Origin: Didymella arachidicola
Lineage: Eukaryota > Ascomycota > Dothideomycetes > Pleosporales > Didymellaceae
Reading direction: 5' to 3'
Length of the DNA stretch: 64,000 nucleotides
Assembly (NCBI GenBank): GCA_016630955.3
Contig: CM049989.1
Location: 620,001 to 684,000, forward strand
Shown here: positions 21,635 to 33,997 of the stretch, piece by piece
Numbering within the stretch: the first letter of the stretch is position 1
Layout: each line of letters starts with the position of its first letter
Program-made: the position numbers and the translations under genes
Notes under the pieces: generated by a model
Databases searched by the model: none
Told to the model about the DNA's origin: nothing
Seen by the model: only the letters and a program-made list of their open reading frames with translations

Positions 21635-22987
21635 CGTCGCCGAAGTTCCCGTGGTTCGGATGCTTAGCGGCCGCGACGGCGAGTCTTGGGGGAGTTGGAG
21701 GGACATGGCGGAGCTCGGGAGGTAGTCGGTGCTTTGTACGTCGCTGTTTGCTCAATCGTGATCGCAAGTGGTCCCGGGAATGAGGTCCTCGGTGGATTGT
21801 GCGCGGCAGCTGTCGGTGCAGAAAAGCTAGAGAGGACTCCCTGCCGCTACATAAGGCACATGAGGCTGCATGTCCAGCTGCACACTCCGACCATGACTAG
21901 TGGGCGGAAACGGGTGTGGCTGATACGCCTGGAGACGTCCAGCGTTAGTCAATATTGGGCACGTCCCTGATTCGCCCATGGGAGCTCTGTACGACAGCAC
22001 TGCCTGGCAGGCTCCTCTTTTAACAGATGTTGATTGAAATGGCGTTGGGCGTCGGCTTGGTCACTCTCGAAAAGCTTTCAGGGGCTGCAGGAACCTCTGT
22101 GCGACGCTGATCAGGAGCGTGATGAGCTCAGCCGCGGGCCGCATCTTGCAGATCTGGGGTGACGAATGATTCGCGCCCTGAGGGCCAAACGTCGTGAGCA
22201 GCTGCCTGCAAGAGGAGCGACGACGTATTGAGAATCACAGAGCGGTTCGCAAAGCTGCTCACTGCCAATGTGCGAATGAAAGCTATCCAGCGTCGTCCGC
22301 GGGACGCCATTCAGCTGACGCAGTTTGGAACTGCCCTTGCCCTACGTGAGGCCAGGCGACTCTCTGCAAATGCTTGCTGGTCACACCTGCATCATTCGGT
22401 AGCAGTCATCCGGGCTGCGAGACCTGGTTCCAGTTCACTCAGACCTTTTCTTTTCTTTGTTGGTGCGGACCTGCTGCAGTCTGATGCGACTGAACGTTGC
22501 CCAAGGTCCATACTGCGCTGGCAATCAGATCCTATCTGGAAGCTTCTGTAACTGGGTGATGCTTGCGAACAGTCACAAGTCGGCCTGCAATCTGGCGAAG
22601 GTTCTCGTCATCACATAAGAAGAGTGAATGCGCGCACCAATCATGGCCCCACCACACACTGCCGCCGTCTCTCGCTACATGGGACGAATCCCTGCTGGTT
22701 CGCAGCCACTCTTTGCTTGCAGCTCACGAACCTGCGCCCGCCCCGGGAGGCGCAGCCGTTGTGACGTTATCGCCGAGTGCCCAGACCGCTTTGCTGTTGT
22801 CCCCTTCACCTTGTCCTCACTTATTCGCAATCACCCGATCACGTAGACCCTGCACATACAAAGCCTACCGGGCCCGCAGTCCTCCGGTGTAACCACAAAC
22901 TCCCACCGAATCCAACCGCCATCTTCAAGAGCCTCATCTACCCACCGCCGGTCTCAGCCTCACCTACTCGGCATCCATCCGATCTCC
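21635..22987. other. Intergenic between two divergent genes
   Basis: 1.35 kb upstream of both the patatin-like gene (minus) and the small unknown gene (plus). Chance open frames only. The stretch just before 22988 is pyrimidine-rich (TCCACCGAATCC, CATCTACCCACC), as in many fungal promoters. Confidence 0.5.
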
Positions 22988-23552
22988 ATGCAGGAAAGCA
23001 TGACCTTCAAGAGCACGTCCACATCGGGCACCACGTCCAGCAAGGCCAGCAGCCTCTTCGACCTCGATGAGAATAGCAACAAGGGTATTCTTGTCTACAG
23101 GTATCGCTCCGACGCCCACAGTCTAGACACGACCACCGAGGCAGCGCTCTGTGCTGAGCTTGACCAGCGTAAGTCCCATCGCGACCGCTTTCACCTTGGG
23201 GCATGTCTAACATGCCATGACAACAGACCCCAGACTGCCATTCATGCGCGTTACCAAGAAACCCATCCCTCGCGGCGCCAGTCGCATAGACATCCACCAG
23301 GAAGATCTCTACATGCCCGAAGAGCTCACCATGTACGCCGACAAGATCTCACCCAAGACCTCGGTCGCCAACGTCGGCTTGCCTACCATGGCAAAGTGGA
23401 AGCACATGGTCATGGGCAGCTACGACGACTTGTACATTGTTTTCCAGGCCCACACGCCCTCTCCAAGTTCCTCCAAGAACAACACCCCCGAGACCTCGCC
23501 CGAAAACTCGCAGCACGTGAGTCCTGCGTCGACCTTCCCTTCAGAGAGGTAG
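22988..23552 (+). CDS. Conserved-looking small protein of unknown function
   Basis: Join 22988..23168 + 23227..23552, 168 aa. The 58-bp intron has donor GTAAGT and acceptor ACAG and keeps phase. The N-terminus is Ser/Thr-rich; a central part (LPFMRVTKKPIPRGASRID, IHQEDLYMPEELTMYADKI) looks globular, and the tail is Ser/Pro/Asn-rich. No known domain, signal peptide or membrane segment was recognised. The good splice site and the change to protein-like composition across the join support a real gene. Confidence 0.6.
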
Positions 23553-24494
23553 TTGCATCGGAAATGCGGACCGAACGGTAGGGCTGCGACGCCTGCTATG
23601 TTTGGGAGTGACTCTTGAGCCGCAAACACGCGGTCTCACCTCCCTTGCTGGCGCATCCCCACCAACTCCTGTGGGGTCATGCAGAGCCGCCGAGCAGTCT
23701 GGACTGTCGTCATTTTCGGAAAGAGCACGCAGTGCTGTCGTCGCCGCCGCCCCGCTAATTGTGGCGAGTTTCCTTTTGTATACGTTTCTGTCTCTACTAT
23801 TATCGATACCCCGAGCATGTCTCACAAGCAACGGCGCTGGACGGAGTTTTGATTTAGGAGGCGGAGGTCCAGAATACACAGGGACGAGAAAAGCGCTTTG
23901 GCGTGAGAACTATTGGACAACGAGTCATGCTCGTGAACGAACCTAACGAATTCCTATTTGATTCACTTACAAATGACCTATGTGATTGATTGGAAATCCA
24001 CGCGTGATCTTGTGTTTTGCGGCCAGTCTCGAAAACCTCGGTTTTGACGACTGGTAGGGTTACTCCTGCGTGGAGGTCGGCTCACACATGATTTGCTTGT
24101 GCTGACAACGTCTCGCACACGATGTCGTTTTCGACTTGTCTCCATCACGATCAATCAAGTCTGCGTCGACTTTTGCAACAAACCCGGTGTCGTCCCCAGC
24201 GATATCCAACTCTATTTCTACTTCTTGCCCGTCCTCCTCCGAGTCCATCGACACCCACCCAATCATGTAATCAGATGCCGTGTCCTGCAAACATCGTCCT
24301 ACATTTCCAAACTAATGTTCCCACGAGTCCTGCCTTCTCATTCTCGACTCAGCTTGCTGTACGGCGGTACAGCGCTCCAGTACTCTGCAATCGCCCACTC
24401 CACACCACCCGCACAACCCTCACAACCCCCCATCAGCACTCCCACTCCCTCTCCCCACCTCTCTCACCACCCTCACCGATCAACCTACACCCCA
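23553..24494. other. Intergenic between convergent genes
   Basis: No gene seen. Short open frames on the plus strand at 24093-24737 run into the complement of the Pro/Ser-rich minus-strand gene and are shadows. Confidence 0.5.
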
Positions 24495-25307
24495 TCAGCA
24501 CTCCACCCCTTCAGCACGTACAAAACTCCCCTCCGTCACCTCACTCCTCGCATCATACTCCTCGAAAAAATTCATCCCCCTCAAATACCTCCTCTCATTC
24601 CTCGCCGTCTCGCGGAGGAGGTGTTTCTCCAGGGTAGTCGCGAAACAGCTCCGCTTATCTGCTTCATCGCCCCGGCGATACAAAACATGCGCGTAGATCC
24701 GCTCGCCCATGCCAGCGTACAGTGTGTCTGCGGCTAGGTCTTCGAAGGCTTGGATGTGTGATGTGGAGAGGTGGGGGGTGGTGAGGAGGAGGTGGTGAAG
24801 GGCCTGCATGAGGGTTTCTAGTTGGATGTGTAGGAGAGAGAGGGTTTGGTGGAGGAGGGCGGTGTAGGTGGAGTGGGAGGTTGTGAGGGGGGAGGGGGGG
24901 TGTGGTGTGGGGGGTTGGGTGGATGGAGGAGGAGTCGAGGCTGAAAGGTTGAGCTGGGGCAGCTTGGAGGTATGTGTCGCTGGTGTGTTGGAAATGATGG
25001 GCTGAGGTGTGGATTGTAGGACTGTTGGGGCTCTTGTGGGAGTCCCCAGAGAGTTCGTCTTGAGGTCGTTGAGATTGCGAATGAGGATTTTCGGTGCATC
25101 GGGACTTGCGTTACCGGATGTTGAGGGCGTCAGAGTCAGGCTGCGCGTAAAAGCACTCGGCGAGGTGTCTGGAGTCGGTGGACCTTTATACTTGAGATTA
25201 TAGCGATGTACACTCTTCTTGTAGGAAGCAGGTTTGCAGGTTGAAGCTGAACGGATCGGGATCCTGGAGACCAAGGTCCTAGACGTGGTTGGTGTGGTGT
25301 TAGCCAT
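24495..25307 (-). CDS. Protein of unknown function, Pro/Thr/Ser-rich N-terminus
   Basis: 270 aa, single exon, ATG at 25307. The first 150 residues are low-complexity (Thr, Pro, Ser) with a possible basic motif near the start (SYKKSVHRYNLKYKG). Residues about 150-270 look folded and helical: LLHQTLSLLHIQLETLMQAL, AFEDLAADTLYAGMGERIYA, and ETARNERRYLRGMNFFEEYD. The plus strand here is strikingly G-rich (24770-24910) as a result of the Pro codons. I do not recognise the family. ALG1 lies upstream on the same strand, about 200 bp away. Confidence 0.6.
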   Translation of the reverse strand: MANTTPTTSRTLVSRIPIRSASTCKPASYKKSVHRYNLKYKGPPTPDTSPSAFTRSLTLTPSTSGNASPDAPKILIRNLNDLKTNSLGTPTRAPTVLQSTPQPIISNTPATHTSKLPQLNLSASTPPPSTQPPTPHPPSPLTTSHSTYTALLHQTLSLLHIQLETLMQALHHLLLTTPHLSTSHIQAFEDLAADTLYAGMGERIYAHVLYRRGDEADKRSCFATTLEKHLLRETARNERRYLRGMNFFEEYDARSEVTEGSFVRAEGVEC

Positions 25308-25505
25308 ATTTTTAGGCTAGACCTATGCTTGCAGTACGTTGAGCCGTCGGGAAGTTTGTGAGCGGTGATGAGAAGATGAAAAGTTTGCTACCTGTGCGTC
25401 GGATTTTTTTTCAATATGGTTATGTATCACTGGTAGCGATTCTTCCAGTTAAGTCCTCATGTGAAGTCATACCTTGGTATTGAGTGGATAGGGTCTGAAA
25501 GGGTC

Positions 25506-27030
25506 TCACTCGACCAGCTTGAACAGCCGCCCACCAACGCGATCCCACTCTTCGTCCCACCTGTTCTTGCTCTCTTCCACTGCTCCCTTCTTCAGCATCT
25601 CCAATAACGCGGCCCTGTCACCAAATAGACCAAGAAGCTGCTCCGCCAGCTGTTGCGAGCTCTCGAACCCTTTCCCGTTGACGTTTTCCTTGACCAGCTC
25701 AGGCCACGTCTCGAACTTACCCCAGCCGACAACCGGCAAGCCTGCACCGAACATGTCAACCACCTTCATCGGCAGATCAACACCAGACGACGATGTGTGC
25801 AGTGAGACACCAAGGTCAGCGGCTGCTAGAAGTGTCGCATAGTCTTCGGAAGTAAGCCACGCAGTCTGTATGACGACGTTTAGTAACTTCTGCTCTTGGT
25901 TCAGGGCCTTAATCTTGGCAAGATAGTGCTCCTTTTGCGGACCCTTGCCGGTGATGATTGCTAGGATGTTGGGCAATTCTGGTCTCGCCACGACCTGAGC
26001 AGAGTACGTGCAGAGAGCATCAAGCAATATGGAAAAGTCTTCGTCTGCGGTCCAGGAGGTTGAGCTGACAATCAGCTTCCATGGCGTTTTGGTGGAGGCA
26101 GTGAGATCTTTTGCAAATTGTGCTGTCTCGGGCAAGCGGGACAGAAAGGCACGTCGCTCTTGAGAGTTGATGGGTCGAAACATCGGGCCTGGTCTATCGT
26201 GGAGGGTCTGAGCTGTTACACCATACGAGTCCTTTAGCACACGAGCCATTGCGTGGGTAACAGTGAAATGATGTTTTGCAGCCTTTGCAAAGACCCTCTC
26301 GTACAGAGCGGAAATCTTGACGAGTGGGTGACTGTCGCTGAGCTTCAATGCGAGGATCGAGTAGCCGAAGTTGTGCCAGTCAATGACCAACTGGGTGTTC
26401 CTGATGAAGCACACTAACGTCGCAACGGCAAGCGTGGGAATGGAAGGAGGATTCTGCACAAGCATCCATCTTGCAGGCTGTGTGCGGTAGCATAGGGCGC
26501 GATACAAGCTTCTGACCTGCCACAGCACTTTGAGCGGTGCTATGACAGGGAAGAGTACCTTGCTACTTGAACGAAGGGAAGCAGGCGCTGGGACCAAAGG
26601 TATGACCTGAATCAATGGATTGGAGACAACGTCGGGATGTGTTTCCGACTCTGCGACAGGTCAGACTTCAAGATAAAAATTTCTGCACAGATTGCCCACC
26701 TTGATAGCCGATCAGAAACACCCTGCCGCCATGTTTGGCAACACTCAGAGCATGGTACTGCATGCGGGGCGAACGACCAATGTCACCAAGAACGACAATG
26801 TGCACAGTTCTAGCCTGCTTGAATTGGTCGCTGCCATTCTCTCTGTTCACCTCGACCTGATTGCCCTCTTCGTCCAGGTCCACCAGCTTGATTGGCTTGT
26901 CGAGGTACGGGTCATATTGAGAAGGCAGAGTCACCAAGATGATGGTGAAGACAACCGAGCAGAGCAGCGCAACGCCCAGCACGACGTCGAAGCCAGTGCT
27001 GAACCTCTCAGTGAGCAGCGACTCGAACAT
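25506..27030 (-). CDS. ALG1: ALG1, chitobiosyldiphosphodolichol beta-1,4-mannosyltransferase
   Basis: Join 26700..27030 + 25506..26650 (49-bp intron 26651-26699), 491 aa. An N-terminal membrane anchor (VVLGVALLCSVVFTIILVTL) is followed by HIVVLGDIGRSPRMQYHALS, the GT33 N-terminal signature. Exon 2 carries NPPSIPTLAVATLVCF, VIDWHNFGYSILAL, KHHFTVTHAMARVLKD, and the donor-binding region DLGVSLHTSSSGVDLPMKVV. ALG1 adds the first mannose to dolichol-PP-GlcNAc2 on the cytosolic face of the ER. Start at 27030 chosen because the anchor follows directly; an upstream in-frame methionine codon near 27162 would add a charged, unlikely leader. It is divergent from the zinc transporter gene with 431 bp between starts. 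Firm identity. Confidence 0.93.
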
Positions 27031-27461
27031 GGCCGGATGTGGTGTGGTGACGTCGAGCCTGTCATGGTGAGGCAGGCGATCACGTTGCTGGCGAGTTCGC
27101 TTCGCCTCGCTACGATCTCCGCCCTGCATATCCCGGGCGTGGCGCTTGCCGGGTAGCACCAATAGGGAAGGCGCGTACCATGCACGTCAAAGAGCGTGAA
27201 CATGGCCCCTGAATAAAATGGACGCCGCGCCGCTATCGACGCAGATAGAGGCGCCTCGAAACCGCGTTACGTTGCTGTTGCTGTCGTTGACGACACCCCA
27301 CCTGTTTGAACCGTTCTGTTCCTCTGTACATAGCTTGGCTGCGCTGCCATCTGCTGGAGAAGGTGCGATTCGACCCCGGACGGCCCGCACTGCCCTTTGC
27401 GCGCACCACCGAAACCGAGTCAAGACACGGCAAGATCAGCGTCCGGACGCGGTGCTAGTAG
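27031..27461. other. Divergent promoter region, ALG1 / MSC2-type gene
   Basis: 431 bp between the two start codons. No motif singled out. Confidence 0.5.
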
Positions 27462-30393
27462 ATGGAGTCTACGTACGCCCTGCCTGTCGACTCGCACACC
27501 CACAGCCATGGGCGCTCGCACTCGCAGGCGCACTACTTCACTGCGCCCTCTCCCAATCGCAAGGCCCTGTCGCCAGTAGACGAAGGGAACAAGCCTACGT
27601 CAGGGCACCAGCACCGACGATCGGACATGAGCGGGCAGCTGTATGGCGCGGTGCGCTCGCCGTACGCCGAGTACAACAACAATGCGCACAACCACAGCCA
27701 TGGACATAGCCACGGACATAGCCATGGACATAGTCATGGACACAGCCATTCCCACTCGCACGCCCACACCAACTCGAATGGCTCGACACACAGCCTGACA
27801 TCCTTTGCGACTAGCAGACCGAACGGCAGATTGGGCTTGGAGTCGCCGCAGACACCGAGGAAGAACGCAGCAGCCGTCAAGTATGGCATGTTCTCGCCAG
27901 TACACGAGTCTGCACCGGTGCCGCCGTCTTTGTAAGAGCCGTGTGATGTTCAGATTGGGAACAGACGACTAACACGCTGGTAGATCCTCACTGGACCTTC
28001 CCCAAGCTCTCACTGCGCTGCTCATTCCCCTCCCGTTTCTCCTTGCGTCGATAGCGTATCCGAGCGCCGCACGAAAGCTGCCTACAACGCTGTCTGAAGC
28101 TCTGGTCGAGAACGAGCCTGCAGTTGCCGCTGAGACCGCTGCGAACAAAGCCTATTTCTTGAACGCTCTCTTCCTCACCTCAGGGACATTGCTTGTCGTG
28201 GGACTGATAGGCAGGGTCCGGTCCAGCCTGGATCAGCCACTGGATCGTCGGAAGGCAGACAGCTCGAGGAGCATAGCTGCGGCGCTGAGCGATGCTTCTG
28301 CCCTTAGGCAGACTCTAGGCAACCTTGCTGGTGTCTTGTTGCCGTTCTTTGCAACCATGCAGATTGGCGGCGCAAAAACTGCCCTCGTGCTCCTGACTGC
28401 GATCGCCGCAGGACTTGGTGCGACCGACCACAAACCGGGCAAGCACACACATTGGGACGACATGAAGAGGACACTGCGAACTCGACGCACAACATTTGCG
28501 GTTCTGTTGGTTGGGACCATCGTAGATGTGTTCGTCTGGGGCCATCCAGCCTGCGCTGTGCTAGGACATGGTGCTCTGTTCACCTCTATCTTCGCGGCTC
28601 CACCTCCTTTACCTACAGCTGGTTGGTCTTTAATCACTGGAAGCCAGTCTCAAGACACTTACATGAGTAGAGGATCCGCGCGGGCTTCCTTGCCCAAACC
28701 ATCCTCGCCTCTTGTTAGCACCCCGGAAGCCACACTGCTCACTTGTATATCCGGTGTTGGACTCATGGCCATCACCCTTCTGTATTCGACATTGGTGCCT
28801 TCCATGACTTCTACTTCGCAGCACACCATCATATTCTCGGCGTTAGCGGTAACATCAGCGACGGCGCTTGTTTTCTTTTCACAGCCTGCCGCTCTGCGCA
28901 GCCATCAATACGTCGGACTGCATCTCGGCGGCCTTGTTGTCATTGGCTTCACTGGATGGCAGACTGCGCCCGAGTGGTACCATGCGATATTCACTGGCTT
29001 GTCTTACATACTTTACGCGTCCGGCGTCTCGTGGGATACCCGCGCTCCCCATGCACATACGCACAGTCACGGTCACGCACATGGTGGTCATGGCCACGGC
29101 CACGATCACAGCCACGAACACCACCTCCACGCGAATCCGTCCAGGATGTCCGCGTTTCTCATCGCACGAACGACTCCAGGCTCTATCGTTCACAGCATCA
29201 TGATTGAAAGAGACTCACGACGGATTGCTTACTTTGGCGTTCTCAATCTCAGCTTCATGGTTGTGCAATTTTTCTATGGCTTTGTCAGTGGTTCTCTGGG
29301 CCTGCTTACTGACAGTATCCATATGCTCTTCGACTGCGCTGGCCTTGCTGTTGGTTTGGCAGCAGCAGTCATGAGCAAGTGGCGCCCCAACGCACGCTTT
29401 CCGTACGGATATGGTAAGATTGACACGTTGTCTGGTTTCGCCAACGGCGTCTTTCTTCTGTAAGTCGCTGCCAAACTGTACTTTCGGCCTTTGCTAATCT
29501 GGCGCAGGCTTGTCAGCGTGGAAATCATCTTCGATGCATTTGAACGTCTGTGGGAGGGTCATGAGCTGCAACGACTGAATGAACTTTTGATTGTCAGTAT
29601 TTTAGGCTTCCTGGTCAACATCGTAGGTCTCACTGCCTTTGGTCACGCCCATCACGGTCACGGACACGACCACGGAGATCACGATCATGGACACGGGCAT
29701 TCTCACGACAACGAGAACATGCAGGGCATCTTCCTGCACATCCTCGCTGATGCTTTGGGATCCGTGGCTGTCATCATCTCGACGCTGTTAACCAAGTATT
29801 ACGGCTGGTCCGGGTGGGATCCGATCGCTTCGTGCATCATCGCGATACTGATTTTCTTGTCGGCGATTCCGCTCGTCAAGAGCTCCGGAATGCGGTTGAT
29901 GTTGTCTTTGCCGACTGACGCTGAGTACGGGGTGCGCAACACGCTGCAGGAGCTTAGTTCGCTGCGTGGTGTTGTTGGGTATACAGTGCCCAAGTTCTGG
30001 CTGGAAGACGAGGGCGCAGCACACGCAGAGGCTCATGCAAAGGAGCATCAGCATGATGAGTGCAATGGTGGGCATGGCCACGATCATGATGACGATCACA
30101 ACCATGGCCATGCGAATGGGCACAAGCACAAGCACTCTGGACACGGTCATGACCACGACCACGACCACGACCACGACCATGCGCGTGCACACGACCACGA
30201 TCACGGCCATGGTTCAGGCAAACAGAGAATACTAGGCGTGATCCACGTCATCGCCGCCCAAGCAGCCGACGTCGAGGACGTCCGCGAACGCACCGTGCAG
30301 TTTTTAAAAGGCAGAAACATGGACGTAGTCGTACACGTTGAGAAAGAAGGCGACGGGCGATGCTGGTGCGGCGGTGGGAATAAAACGACCTGA
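27462..30393 (+). CDS. MSC2: CDF-family zinc transporter, MSC2/ZnT5-type (ER membrane)
   Basis: Join 27462..27931, 27984..29459, 29508..30393; 943 aa. Introns of 52 and 48 bp carry GTAAG donors and CTAAC/CTAAT branch sites. The N-terminus is His-rich (HSHGHSHGHSHG repeats). A long multi-helix extension (LTALLIPLPFLLASIAYP and following) precedes the cation-diffusion core, where GLLTDSIHMLFDCAGLAVGL provides the metal-site Asp and His and ILADALGSVAVIIST the second pair. Two further His-rich loops follow (HAHHGHGHDHGDHDHGHGHS; HDHDHDHDHARAHDHDHGHG). The C-terminal cytosolic domain ends IHVIAAQAADVEDVRERTVQ. MSC2 moves zinc into the ER, in yeast as a complex with ZRG17. Size and extension match MSC2 rather than ZRC1. 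Confidence 0.9.
27696..27743. repeat. 12-bp coding repeat, four copies
   Basis: Near-identical units of AGCCATGGACAT encode Ser-His-Gly-His in the N-terminal His-rich segment of the zinc transporter. Confidence 0.85.
30151..30178. repeat. GACCAC hexamer run
   Basis: Perfect GACCAC repeats encode alternating Asp-His in the last His-rich loop of the zinc transporter; likely to vary in length between strains. Confidence 0.85.
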
Positions 30394-31241
30394 GGAGGTC
30401 TCGGACACATACGAGCACGCATGTAGTCACGGTCTCAGGTTGTTTTTTCTCTTCTTGTAAGCATTTAGCCGGCGTTGGTGCGAGGTGCTGGATTGTATAC
30501 ATGTGTCTTGTAGGAATAACAACTCCCTTTGACGAACAGTACCGGTGACGACTACATTGAGAGTTTTTTTTTTTTTGGAAGAAGCAGGGTATTCGTACGT
30601 ACTTGGTCACCGGTAGTGGCTCACCCGGTAAACGAAGTCAGACAAGCTGGGTGTTGGGACTGGCAGGCAACAGGCAGTCGTGGGGCAAGCAAAAGCTCCG
30701 CGGTGTCACCGTGAGGGGCTGCGAGAGGTTATGTGAGGTCCGGTGAGTGGGTTGGGCGTGCATGTGATGCACGCAGCGGTGCTAAGCGGGCCGTTCGCAG
30801 GCGCCCCTCTGGAAGCCGCAGCAGCGCGGCGAGGTGAGGTGAGGTTGCTCTGCGCTGGCTTCTAGAAGGAGCAAAAGGCTGCGCTGCGCCGTGGAGAATG
30901 GTCCGTGTTGTGTGCAGTCTGGGCTGAAGGGTGTTCTGGCGTCTTCTCCGGGCTGCTAGCTGGACTGGAAGGGTTGGCCGATGACGTAGACGCAGAACCT
31001 CACCCCGGCACCTCTCAGTTCCCAGTTGCGCCTGATCCCAGCCTGCTGCGGGCGAGGAGCGCGCCCAGCCCTTCGTTCCCGATCCTACTATCTATTGCCC
31101 AATGTCCCAGGACTGTGTCCCAGCCCAGCCCAGCCCAGCTTCCCACCGCTCTCTGCAGCACATCCATAGTTGTGAGCACTGATCCACCGTTCGCCCATCA
31201 CTGCGAGCTGCGAACTGCGATCGGCACCTCCGCGCCCCGCC
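30394..31241. other. Intergenic, with a 13-T tract
   Basis: Upstream of the DUF3824 gene. A run of 13 T lies at 30564-30576. The sequence just before 31242 is C/CT-rich, typical of a fungal 5' leader. No gene seen. Confidence 0.5.
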
Positions 31242-33997
31242 ATGTCGGTCATCTACAAGCGCAGCGAGCGCGAGCGCGAACGTGACTGGGAGACGCAGTC
31301 CCAGAACGGCGCACGCAGCTACACGACGGTGCGGCGCTACAAGGTGCCCGACCACAGCCTCGAGCCCGACACGTACGAGCAGGAGCGCATGCTCGTCCAC
31401 CGGCCCCGCGACGACTACGAGGAGCGCCGCGAGGTCCGCAGCGAGTACGTCGTCGAGCGCTCCGACCCGCTCCCCCCGCCGCCTGCCCGCAGCCATGTCA
31501 ATGTCAGCGAGTACCGCTACGTCGACCGCTCGCCCTCGCCGCCGCCGTCCCGCCGCGAGGTCCGCGAGGTCCGCGAGTACCGCATCGAGCGCGACGTCGA
31601 CCGCTCGCCCTCGCCCGCCCGCTCCAGCGCCCGCGAAATCCGCATCGCCCGCGAGTACGAGCGCGACGCCCCCGAGCCCCAGCGCGACTATCCGCCCTAC
31701 GAGCTCGAGCGCTACTCGCGCGACGTCGAGTTCTTCCGCCCCGAGCCGGCGCCCGCCGCCCCGCCGCAGCCCATCATCATCCGCAACGAGGCCCAGCCCG
31801 CCCAGCAGCCCATCATCATCCGCGAGGAGGTCGCCCAGCCCATCATCATCCGCGAGCGCATCCAGGAGCCCGCCTACGAGCTGGTCGAGCGCGCCGAGCT
31901 CTACGAGGACCGCCAGCTCGCCCGCCCGCGGCCCCGCCTCGACGAGGACTACTATTACGAGCGCCGCGTCAAGGAGGTCGACCGCGGCGGCCGCCGAGAC
32001 GAGCGCTACGTCGACGAGCGCGAGTACCGCGACCGCGAATACTACAGCGACGACGACGCCGTCTACGTCCACAAGGAAAAGGACGTCTGGGAGCGCGACG
32101 GCAGCCCGAATGGCAAGCGCAGCGCCGCCGCCGGAGCCCTTGCTGGCGTCGCCGCCGGCCAGATCATCAGGCACCACCGCAAGCGGAAGGGCGAGGAGCC
32201 CGGCGGCACCATCGGCAACGCCCTGGGCTACGGCGCCCTCGGTGCCGCCAGTGCCGTGGCCCTCGACCGCTACAACAACCGCGACCGCCCGCGCTCGCTG
32301 TCCTCGGACCGCGGCCGTCGCACACGCCATAGGAGCAAGAGCCGCAACCGCAGCAAGTCCCGCGTGAGGGAAGTCGGCACCCTCGCCGCGCTGGCTGGCG
32401 TCGGTCTCGCTGCGTACGCGGTGGGCAAACGCAACAAGGAGAAGAACGCCCCCGTGACCACCGTCGTCGAAGAACACCGGAGCAGGTCCCGCAGACGGAG
32501 GGGCAGCTCGCGCCACGGAAGGAGCAGGTCGCGCTCCGTCACGGTGATCGAGGAGGGTGGCCGGGGCCGGTCTCGCAGCGCCAGTAAGCACACAGACCCT
32601 GAGCACCGCAACAGGCGCGTCGCAGAGGTCGGCCTCGCCAGCGCTGCCGTCGCTGGCCTCGTCGAGCGCAACCGCAGCAAATCTCGAAAGCGCAAGGGGA
32701 AGCGCTCGCCCAGCCGCATCCGCCAGGGCGTCCCTATCGCCGCCGCGGGCGTCGCCGGCGCTGCCCTCACCGGCCTGTATGAGAAGCGCAAGGCTAAAAA
32801 GGAGGCTAGGTCGCTCTCGCGCTCCAAGTCGCGCTCGCGCTCGCGCTCAAGATCAAGGTCGGTGCTCTCCCGCTTCACTGGGCGCAGCTCTAGCAGACCT
32901 AGAAGCGCAAAGAGTGACCCTGTGCTAGTAGAGTACGGTGGTGATCCAATCTATACCGACCGTGAGCGGAGCCGGTCCCGCGGCGCACGCAGACGACGAC
33001 GCGATCGATCCTCGTCTTCCTCGGACGGTCGACGCAGCCGCAGTCGAAGCAAGAGTCGCGCACGCTCGGTCGCAGAGACAGCCGCCGTGGCTGGCGTCGC
33101 TGGTCTGGCAGCCCACGAGGCAGCGAAGCGCCGCGACCGCAAGAAGGCTGAGAAGGAGCGAGACCGACGCCGTACGTATGACTAGCTTTTTCCCTATCAC
33201 CATGCTTACCCATGTAGATGAAGACGAGTCTGCCTACAGTCAAGACAGCTACAGTCCCCGGCGCGACAGCCGTGACCGCTACAGTTCAGGTGGATACAGC
33301 CCAAGTGAATCGACCGCCCGCCCGAGCAACGACTCCCAATACTTCCCCTCCACCAACTACTTCCCTCCCCCGCCCACAGCCCCCGTCGACGCAAACCACC
33401 CCAACGCCCCATACCCCCCCTACAACCCCGCCGACTACCCTCCCCAAAACACCTACGGCCCCCCACCCCCCTCTGGCGCCTACGCCCACGAAGACATGAA
33501 CCCCGGCAATCCCTACGCGCGCCAGGACCAGCCCCACTACTACCACCCCCGTCGCGGAGACGAGAATGTGAGTGCTCCCGTCCCTGCCGAGCACCCTCCT
33601 GTTGACACGCGTGGTGGGTTCATCCACCCCGCATCTCTTACCCGTACTGACAACCGCAGGTCTAAACACCCCGTCGCCCGCGCTCGCGCCTAGTCCCGTC
33701 AGCACGCGCGAGAAGGAGGTCAAGTTCGATCTCAACCCACAGGAGCAGGTCATCTCGCCCGTTGAGAGAGACCGCCCCAGCGATAGCGATGACGACGAGA
33801 GAAGTGGTGGGGGTCGGAGACGCGATCCGGAGGACCGCAAACGCAAACATAATCGCCGCGAAGAGTCCCCGGGGTCGGACACGGATTCCACCATTGAGCT
33901 TCCCCCACGGTTTGATGAAAAGGGGCGGAGGAGGGACGAGGATGAGGATCCGGCTGCGGAGCGGTTGGAGAAGGTGCTGCTGAGTTTGTTCCGGTAG
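31242..33997 (+). CDS. DUF3824 family protein (Arg/Ser-rich, glycine-zipper-like segments)
   Basis: Join 31242..33171, 33218..33610, 33660..33997; 886 aa. The N-terminal 300 residues are charged and Arg/Glu/Tyr-rich with repeats of QPIIIR. Ala/Gly-rich segments (AAAGALAGVAAGQIIRHHRK, LAALAGVGLAAYAVGKRNK, AAGVAGAALTGLYEKRKAKK) alternate with RS-rich linkers such as SRSKSRSRSRSRSRS. The tail is Pro/Tyr-rich and ends in an acidic/basic helix. This order is that of DUF3824 proteins, whose function is not established. Intron 1 (46 bp, 33172-33217) is clear. For intron 2, a strong GTGAGT donor at 33568 gives a stop, so GTGGTG at 33611 was chosen. High GC creates long false open frames on the other strand. 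Confidence 0.82.

Noticed and set aside
27031..27162. N-terminal extension of ALG1 (44 extra residues)
   Set aside because: Charged Arg/His-rich leader would precede the membrane anchor; the start at 27030 places the anchor near the N-terminus as in the family.
29788..30210. Minus-strand frame rich in Val/Met opposite the zinc transporter
   Set aside because: Generated by the GACCAC/CATGGC His-Asp repeats of the real gene.
31092..32606. 504-codon open frame on the minus strand, opposite the DUF3824 gene
   Set aside because: Translation is low-complexity Ala/Val/Leu/Asp-rich with no family features; it is a shadow of the GC-rich Arg/Glu codon pattern of the plus-strand gene, which has good splice sites and family resemblance.
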